64,000 nucleotides of DNA from Trichuris trichiura (Eukaryota; Nematoda; Enoplea; Trichinellida; Trichuridae), in NCBI GenBank assembly GCA_037903355.1, contig JBAJFE010000001.1:1263298-1327297 (forward strand), given 5' to 3'. Position numbers and translations under genes: made by a program. This document shows positions 55,659-64,000 of this stretch, in pieces. Within the stretch, counting starts at the first letter, position 1, and every line of letters starts with the position of its first letter. The notes beneath the pieces are model-generated. The model made no database searches, was not told the origin of the DNA, and saw only the letters and a program-made list of their open reading frames with translations.

Positions 55659-58600
55659 ATGACAAAAAATGTGGAAAAGGAGCTTGACGAGCAAATGTTA
55701 ACCGCCAGTTCAAAGTACAAAGCTTTCGAAAACGCAGTGGACAAATGCTTGAAAGGATTCGAGCTCAGTACGGAATGGGCTGACCTGATTGCCGCCCTGT
55801 CCAAGCTTAGCAAAGTAGCTTTCGTTTGTAATTAATTTTTCTTGACTATTTCTAACAGCAGCATTGTTGAAGATTTTGTCCAACTATAGCCATTTCGGTT
55901 GTGTTCCAAAATCGGTAATAGTATCAAAGCGTCTATCTCAGTGCCTACATCCCTCTTTGCCCTTTGGTGTTCACTTGAAAGCTCTGGAATGCTATAGGCA
56001 GGTTTTTGACTTGCTAGGTACCACAGCCTTGGCGAAGGAGCTTCACCTGTACGCCGTGGGTTTGTTCCCGTTACTGCCAAACGCTACGATTAAAGTGAAA
56101 AGTGCCTTGTTGGACTTTTATCGTAAATACTTCTTACCTTTGGGACCATTGTTGATACCGGCACTGAGCGGCTTTCTTAATGGCGTCTTGCCGGCCTTGG
56201 AAGAAGGCTCGGAATTTTACGACCAGTATGTCTATACCACTTTTGCCTACTTCTACTTTTGCTAATTCTTTTAAGATGTATGAAGTTGCTAAACGACGTG
56301 TGCGACCAAGTTGGTTCGGATTTATTCTTCACTTGTTTATGGAATTGCGCGTGCTGCTGTCAAGCAACGAGATTACCAGCACTAACATTTCTCTTGTCTA
56401 AGTTCGAAAAGAAGGCTCCCATAGAAGACCAACTCTATCTGATCGGTACCGACATGAACGTAATGGTGAGTCTAGTTTTCGAAAACTAAACGGTCGTTCA
56501 TTTTACCGTTCGGACGTGACCCATCGGAAAGCGCACGGGGGAATTACTATACCTGAAAGAGTAACGTTTATTGTAAACTAGGGCATTATGATCGAATAGC
56601 CATATTTGTAAGCGATACTGTCACTCACGTGATAACCAACAAATTTCGTACACGTGTCCCGTTGCTCGCCGAACAATTTCCAAATAACAACAAGAATTTT
56701 AATGTAAAATGATTAGTGGGATTTTTTATTGACTTGATTTTCACATAACGGTGGTTTATACGTGAAGCACATACTGTATGCTCGACTTCGCGCGAAAATC
56801 CTTTGTTGCATTGGCTGTGACTGCAAAAGTTCACGATTTTCGGAAGCCGCAACCCCGCATGACTAGTTTTTGCCGGCACTGCTTATCATAATGACCATCT
56901 GTTTGCACCAGCAAGCCTTAATTCACTCGCATCAGCAGTAGCAGCAGTTTTCAATAATAAGACTTGCCGCATACCTGTAATCGTGCTTATTGTCAGATGT
57001 TGAATTGGAGGATATGTAGAATTTAAAACCACATGGTCTCCAGAAGTACCGTAGCCAATTATCAAAACAAATCCCGAACAAACCTGAAAAGCGTTTTTAT
57101 TTCCAATCTTCGCTGTTTCGCTCAAAATATCCGCTTCATTCTTTCATTCCCGCGTGGGATACGTTCATTTAGCATTACGTTTTCTTATTTCAACGTAGAT
57201 ATGGCCTGTTGCTTTAAGTTACATCCTTAAGGTTGGTACTTAGTAGCTTTCTACTAAGCGGTAGGTAGCCTGAATTTCAACTTCGTAAGTCTTCAATCAA
57301 ATGACAATTTAAAACCGACGTTTCTCAAAGAGCGCTATTTGGGGTTCCCGGAGTCGAAAAACTCAAGAAGGTGATTGGGAAGAGCTAGTTGGAACTGAAA
57401 GGCACCGGAGTGCACTTTACTTGACTGGTAGCGTTGCCAAAGTCTTTGCCGCCGTTTCACTTTTTCCCGCCAATTTTACTGGTGGTCAGGATAGTATCAG
57501 CCAATCAGCTCGTTGCATTCGGGCCGGTCAGGCCAGTGGGCGATGACGACTCTTAGCTTGAGAAATAGTGACCTCAGCTAATGTCGCACTTGGGTGTTCA
57601 CGATAATGGAGGCTTTTTTAACCCTATTCAAATCTTGCCAGCGATAGTAAAAGAAGACTATTTCTTTAATTGGAGAAAATGATACGGTAACAAAGCTTTC
57701 GGGATTCGGCAGGTGCTGTCGTCAACGTATGACTGACTGATGAACCTCTACGTTCATTTCCAACTGTTACATTTTCATTCCACGTATAGAATGAAAAGTT
57801 TGGGCATTACATGCTCTATCGAGATACTCTGGACACTGATGCTATTGGCAGCTTTGTTCCTTGCTTTTTTTGGTGTAAACTTATAGCACAGTTTTTCGTT
57901 CTTTTTACAGCACCGGTTTCCAGCTTTGTCTCGCTCATTCGTTGTAGTTGAACGAGACTTGTATTCAAAATGGCTGCTTTTTCAACTCCAGAGCATGATG
58001 CATAAAACGCAGCATACTTGAGGAAATGGAAAGTTTTTAAAATGTACGCTGAAGTTTATTTCTAAAGAAATTGATTGCCCTTATGTAAATATATTAAGCA
58101 ACAGTGGTATGTCCGCAATGTGAATTATTACTTTATTCTATTGTTAATAATCCGCGTTGCGTTTATAAGCGCTGTTAGTAGTTCGTTGAGTATTGCAATG
58201 AAGCGCAGTAGAACTAACTTCAGTCGCTGTAGTAACATTGCAGTTTTTGAACATCTTTTGCCCGCGATTGGATAGTGAAATGTTTCGCCTGTTTTTGCCA
58301 TACCTGACGAGCATCGGTTTGGCTTTTCAGATTGATTTGCATATTTTTGTTGGTTTTCACCATTTCATCCGGATGCAGCGAAATGGCTTAATTGACTTTT
58401 CAACAGGTTCGCTCCTTGTGCCATATTGCCGACGATCCAAATCCTTTGGTCCAGCGCGGTCTCTTGGATTTCATAATAGTGGCATTCCCGCTTGATTCGG
58501 AATACCTGCTTTCCGACGACTTTTGTCGTTTGATGCGTAAATGCATATTCTTGATGCTGCGGCGAGATCTGTCCTTGAACAGACGACTTTTTACTTGGTT

Positions 58601-61600
58601 GGGTGCTAGAATGGGTTTAGAAGATCACGTCAATGCACAGTATTTCGAAAAGTACGCTTTGCCGCTGATTATGGTTTCTTTAACATCTCTGCTTGACGAC
58701 CCAAAGGTTACGTTTAAGTCTTGCTCGTCGGTAAGTATCTTCTTTGCATGATATGTTGAATTGTAGTCACGCATTTAACGTTTTAGGTAGTACGTATACT
58801 TGTACATTTCATGGATAAACCGGAGATTGGCCGACCTATACTTGAGAGGGCGTTGATGAAATGTTTAGCCACAGCTAGTTGTCTTCATTCCGGTACAAAA
58901 TGTGATGAAAATACGATCGGAGAGGACGAGCAAGAATTTTACAAAATGCTTGACCTCCTACTTTCTGGTCTTGAAAAAGATTTCATTTGGTGTTACATCG
59001 TGCATTGCTTCGGCGATTTAGCTTTAGCTGATGATCATGTTGCTGGAAAGCCGCAACTGAACGATTTGTGCGACATTCTCTTGTTGCTATTTCAGTTTAC
59101 CCATTTGGTAGGTATTCGAATGTAGAGAAGTTTGTTTCGTAGTGTTACGCCATTTTTTCCTCCGCTGCTTCTTAGGCGTTGTTTTTAACTTCTCTTCTAG
59201 CTGCCGCACGTCACCATTGATACCAACTGTTGTTTTGACCTTGTCGACGCGCTTTTGACCGTTCCAACCAAACAGTCTTCATTGCCAATGAATACAGTTT
59301 TAAAAATGGCCGAAGCAGCGTTGGTTGTGTGCGAACGCCTTTCCAGTGCTTGCCAGGTAAAAGCGGACAAGCTAGCGGGGCCTTCCACTAAAGCACTGAA
59401 AGTTCCAACTTTTTCAGACTGTCAGCAGCGGCTGGTTTGACCTAATAAACAAATTTGATAAAACAATGGCAACCTTGGCGAATACTATTGAGAAAGTGAG
59501 ACCAGCAAGCCATCTGTCAGCTCCCACTATGCGTACCTTGTTCGAAGTGGCCGAAAGACTGTTCAGTTGCTCAGTGATTAGTTCTACGGAAAACTTGAAC
59601 GGCATTGGTACTATTTTGTCTGCCTACTTGGTTGGTACGCGGTGGGGGTCAAAATCTCGGATGGGCCAAAATCCTGAATAGGTCGAAAATACAATGTAAT
59701 CAGCAATGCTGCATTGGCATCTGCTAGATAAGGAATGTGTTTGAGTTCAGGCATTATTATGCTCTTCTTGTTCGAAGTTAGTGATCTAAGTTTAGCAACG
59801 CCTCTACTCAAATGCATTCCTTATCTGGAAAATGCCAACGCAGAATTGCTACGAAGCTACCCTTTACAGCGTGTTTCCAACCTATTCGAGATTAAGACTC
59901 GGGATTTTGACGCTAACCTGTTCGTAAAGCGTACTCAGTGAAATGATCATCGCTTGCAAGACCAAACGGTTTTGTTCATCGTATAAGGGCTTGAACGAAC
60001 AGTGAATGGTACAGTCTTTTACTTTTTTATTATTGCATTTCTAAATGCCCTAATGGCTACTACTTAGCTGGTGGGATAGAACAAAGCTGTCTTAATCGAC
60101 CGTTGTGTTAACCACAGCGAAACGTTTAGTGGTAAAGGTATGAGTTCTTCCTGTGCTTACGTAGCGTTAATGCAATCGGTTCCAAAGTTTAAGAACATCC
60201 CGGGGTTGGGAACGCGCCTGAGCAGAAGTTTGAGGACATTCAATCGAGCCAAAAGTCAAACAACTGTTAGGAAATTCCTTGCAACGCGAAGCACTGTAGG
60301 CTAATTCCTATATCTCGTGTTTGAAGGCGCCAAGCAGAGCACTATTATACTGGCCTTGCATCTGCGTGGGATATGACTTCGCACGGTTGGCGCTTCGCAG
60401 ACTTCCAAGTCTGTCGCGGGGCACGTACGAACGTGGGCTATCGTTGGGTTTGACCTTATTGAGGCAAGCAAACTTTGTAACAGGAATTTCGGTTAAATAA
60501 CAGAAAAACGCTGTATATTCACGTTGAGTAGAAAACGAAACAGCGATACAAGAAAGCTTTCCTATTTACGAATTTAGTTATTGAAGCTCAGGTTAGTTGT
60601 CCTCGATTTGTGAACGCATCCTGATCGATAATGAGGATTGAATGTAACAGGAATCAAGTTGCTCACATTGTAATGTCCTACTTTTATGTTGTGCAGTGTG
60701 CATTTCTTACTTTCTAAGTAACCTTTGTTTGATTAAAAGAATGCTTTCCATCAGCCTTCATTGTATAACCGGAAAAGCTATCTTATTAGTAGGTTTTACT
60801 GCAAATAATAAAACAAAACGTTTTCGGTATGCGCTGAATTCGCAGGGCTGAGAATGAAGCAGTTTTTGGTTTTTTTGTTACTTCTCATAGTATACGATTC
60901 CCTTCATGTAGCCTTCTGTTTTCAGTCTGCTACGGCGGGAGTACGCGTTGATTGCTAGACTGTAGTTTTTCAGCTCCACGAATTATCGAAAAAGTATAGA
61001 AAAGAGTACTGCGTAATCCTTTTTACTCTTCCAAACGGTTGGTCACTTGTGATTGATGTTGACCCGAAAAATTGAAAAGACCCTAATGCGGATCTCCTAT
61101 TATGACGTCAAAGAACAGTTCTAACGTAGCTTTGGAGTTTTTCTATGCTAAACGGTACTCATTCGTTTCTTTCATTGTGCAGAACTTTAGTTTGCAACTT
61201 GTCGTGTTTATTGTGCGTGACGAAGCAGCCTTCGTGATATTAACATTTTTCAGAATTGCTCGGCTGGCAGCAGCTGCTAACTCTGCTATTGTCGTCCTCG
61301 ATTTCTGGTCAACTTGATGTCACCTTCAAAGCTATGGAAGTCGTACTGTTACTATTCGCTGTCAATTCATCAGATTCTATAGCTAACGCCAGTCTAGTGC
61401 CATTGGCAAGACGTTTGACCATAGAAGCGCTAGTGGATTTGGAAGTGTTTTTCCATGTCGATTGTTCCGTCAATACCTTTCCCGTGAAATTTTAAACAGC
61501 TTCTGTTTAGAAGTTTCTTGAAATATTATGGGACGCCCTGACGCCACTCGGACAGTGGGAACGAGAAGCTGCTTTGCTTTTTTTGCTCTTGCACTCAGTC

Positions 61601-63919
61601 CATCCGGAGTGTGAGATTTTTTTGACGGATAGATTAACGTCGGAGGATGATGTAATGGTAGTTCCTTTTGTCCTCAATGATTTTATGCGTTACTGCGCAG
61701 GAAATTCGTCACGATGCCGCGTACAAATTTACCTACCTTTCGTGCGTGATGCGAGAGAACGGTCAGACACCTTTTCGTTCCTGCCTTCGTTTTAAACCGC
61801 TGACAGAGTAAGTCCCGTTTTGATGCCCAGATGGTGTCTTAGATTTCTGCATTATAATTTCTTTTGCTTCTCTACTTTTTAGCTGCCTGAAATGTTTGCC
61901 AAGAAAGTGTAACATGCTATCCTGGCATCAATTCTTGTCCTAATTTTATTCAATTACTATACGCGAGCATACCCGTCCGTCCCCTTAAAGCAAATCTTAT
62001 CCTGAACGACCGTGATAAAATGACTTACACGAATTTTCTTACTCCCTCATGGATAGAAATCCAACATTATAGGCTGCTGCGTAACCAGTAACGCTAAGGT
62101 TAAGGGGTTTAGGCCATATAATCAAAAGTCGAAATAGTGAAGGTCTGAATATCGAATGTCAAAATATGACTGTGATCATCCGGTGTTTTGACGTTCTGAC
62201 TTCCGACCTTCGATTTTATGGACTCCACCGAGAGTTAACAAAACGCACTCAACATCTTGTTCCTGAAATATTCAAATCATTGAGCTTTTAAAAGTTATAG
62301 TGTTATTTTCGATGGCGGAAGTGCTTCCGCCAGTGCGTAATGTACATCATCTTGGATAATCATTTTTAAACGTCCGTGATATTAATGCCCAACGTTAACT
62401 GTATCTATTTGGTTTATGACAGCTTTGGCATTTCCATTTGCTGTCCCGTCATTTCCTTCCCGCTTATTCAGGACAAAAGCTTTCAAAAAAGAAATGATTA
62501 TTTTCTCCTTTTTTTCCAAGCTGCAACATAACAGTTTTAGTGCGTCTGTAGCAGTACTTGCCGGAGTCGATGAGGACACGTCTGTTGGGCGCATTTGCTC
62601 CCTGTGGTATGGTGACTTAGTGAAACATGACCGTTTGCCGGATTTGCTGCAAATAATTTGCCTTCGTTTGGTTGATCCGCAGAGTGCTCGAGTATCCGTC
62701 CAGTATCTCAGCGTGCAGCAGTGTGAACCAGATCAGAACTTGTACCAACTGGTGGTGGATTCCAATCAGTCCATTTTTCATAGCATCTCTCCATGTGGCT
62801 GTTGCTATACCGAACAATGGGCAAAAGACTTTCGTCGCAGAACGTTCTTGGGCACCCAGCAGCGCCTAAACAAGCCTATTCTAGACGAGCAGTTGACTGC
62901 CTGATGATAATGCATCACAATTTAAACAAATGTTCTATTTTCAGAACTCGTGGTCACTTCCATCCCACGTCTCTTCAAGAGGCGTGCTGTTCCATTTGCC
63001 CTTTGGATGAAAGCGAATGTATTCATTGTCTGGTGCTGCAGATGATGGCAGACGTCGTAGACAGCATAGCAAATGAAGTGGACAAAGAAATGAATGAGCA
63101 GATGATGAAACAGGTTGCATCTTTTGACCACTTGAAAAATTTGGATAGCGAACCCACCGAGGAGCTGTGCGGCGAATGTGCCAGTTCGTCATTTGCTACC
63201 GACTTAGATTTTATTTATAATGCTGCTGAACATCCACCCGCTACCTCTGACGCTTATTGGTATCACCCGTTACATGCTCATTTGCTTATTTATCACGAGT
63301 TGTTTGATATGGGAAAAGTTGCTCATTGTTTTGAGCTTTTTATGAAAATGCTTCGTCATTCTCCTAGCTCTTTTGTACAGACGTTGCTCAGCACTCCGGT
63401 ACATTCAACTTCGATGGGCCGCTGTACAGATGGTGATTTATTGCTTCAATGTTTTAACATGCAGAAAGTTGCCGTACTGGCTAAGAATACAGCATGTTCC
63501 AGCCCTGTCAATGCAGCATCGGTAGGCCATGAACCTGATTGTTCGATGGATCGAACTTCTTGCCTTTACATTGATCTGGTGCTGACGCTGTCGCTTTATA
63601 CGTTGCGTAGTTGTTTCACCAACAGTCCCACCGTAAGAATTAGTACAGTGGATTTAAAAATGTGTCGACAGCTTAGGCTTCATTGTCTTTCTTTTTTGTC
63701 TCGCTTTCTTGTTGCCATGTCGCAACTTGCTGCTGTGTCAGGCGACGCTTTATGCTTACACATAGCTGACGTGCTGGATCGACGAAAGTTTTCAAAATGT
63801 CTGCTGCATCTACTGATGGCCGCCGTGATGGACATTGACAGTGTCATGTACCCGTCTGAATCAGAGAAATGCCAATCCACGGCCTGCAACCTGTCCGAAT
63901 CGATTGTCAGGTTTAACTT
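55659..63919 (+). CDS. dop1: DOP1/Dopey family protein, 5' part (12 exons; continues beyond the window)
   Basis: Exons: 55,659-55,814; 55,873-56,225; 56,276-56,465; 58,407-58,730; 58,787-59,107; 59,201-59,356; 59,418-59,634; 61,254-~61,456; 61,511-61,651; 61,701-61,807; 62,472-62,891; 62,945-63,919, then a donor GTGAGT and the window edge. About 1,190 codons, roughly half of a DOP1 protein (human DOP1A ~2,465 aa; C. elegans pad-1). DOP1 is a large cytosolic scaffold that acts with MON2 in endosome-Golgi membrane traffic. The N-terminal block (STEWADLIAALSKLSK, KRLSQCLHPSLP, LFPLL, LPLG, EEGSEFYD) is the most conserved part of the family; further matches are EDQLYLIG and RRDLSLNRRLFTWL. All junctions keep phase except exon 8 to 9, where the donor (61,445, 61,457 or 61,469) is not settled. 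Introns are mostly 49-61 bp, with large ones of 1,941, 1,619 and 664 bp. Confidence 0.92.
59640..59930. repeat. inverted-repeat MITE (family A, copy 2) in dop1 intron 7
   Basis: Arms ~59,640-59,735 and 59,807-59,925 are inverse: TCTAGATAAGGAATG inside versus CATTCCTTATCTGG, outer AAAATCTCGG versus CGGGATTTTGACG. Related to 525-800. Confidence 0.7.
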
Positions 63920-63949
63920 GTGAGTTTTTTTGCATTTCTTCAAAAGCAT

Positions 63950-63994
<45 letters not shown>
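63950..63994. repeat. CATA/TA microsatellite
   Basis: (CATA)n running into about 17 TA dinucleotides, in the intron after dop1 exon 12. Confidence 0.95.
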
Positions 63995-63996
<2 letters not shown>

Positions 63997-64000
63997 GTTT

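Noticed and set aside
57317..57570. hAT-type MITE in dop1 intron 3 (TTTCTCAA at both ends, inverted)
   Set aside because: Only about 8 bases match between the ends and no 8-bp duplication is present, so it is too weak to list.

Overview
The window looks like a transposon-rich arm of a nematode genome, probably a clade I worm (Trichuris/Trichinella group). That placement is an inference from ~44-61 nt introns in two conserved genes, FLYWCH-MULE, hAT, pogo/Tigger and mariner debris, and TTAGGC-type motifs inside repeats. No species is claimed. I saw no bacterial features, rRNA, tRNA or CRISPR array.

Layout. 1-1.4 kb: an inverted-repeat MITE and a decayed hAT C-terminus. 1.43-6.53 kb: a young Ty3/gypsy element with near-identical LTRs, gag, protease and pol, and a textbook -1 frameshift signal. 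8.6-13.7 kb: a broken MULE transposase interrupted by a solo LTR and by a 2.3 kb Tigger element. 14.2-24.9 kb: a 10.7 kb structure bounded by ~1 kb terminal inverted repeats, with almost no coding capacity, holding a gypsy remnant, a ~57-bp minisatellite and a perfect 167-bp-arm hairpin. 25.5-39.1 kb: two inverted 6.3 kb hAT copies around a 1.07 kb spacer, each with the same nested 1.24 kb hAT. 39.1-40.4 kb: a truncated copia element with an initiator-tRNA-Met primer site. 40.6-43.1 and 43.3-47.8 kb: two palindromic pogo-type elements; the second has an intact, intron-containing transposase gene in each arm, and the first is its symmetrical deletion derivative. 48.7-51.2 kb: a decayed gypsy pol and a mariner.

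Host genes. 51.3-53.6 kb (minus): a complete nine-exon STE24/ZMPSTE24 (CAAX prenyl protease) gene of 471 aa. 55.7-63.9 kb (plus): the first 12 exons (about 1,190 codons) of a DOP1/Dopey gene that runs off the right edge. The two are divergent across 2.1 kb.

The most unusual signal is the chain of inverted-repeat structures between 14.2 and 47.8 kb, and above all the pogo pair. Two neighbouring elements share the same head-to-head centre, so the palindromic, double-transposase form seems to be a heritable transposon architecture and not a one-off rearrangement.
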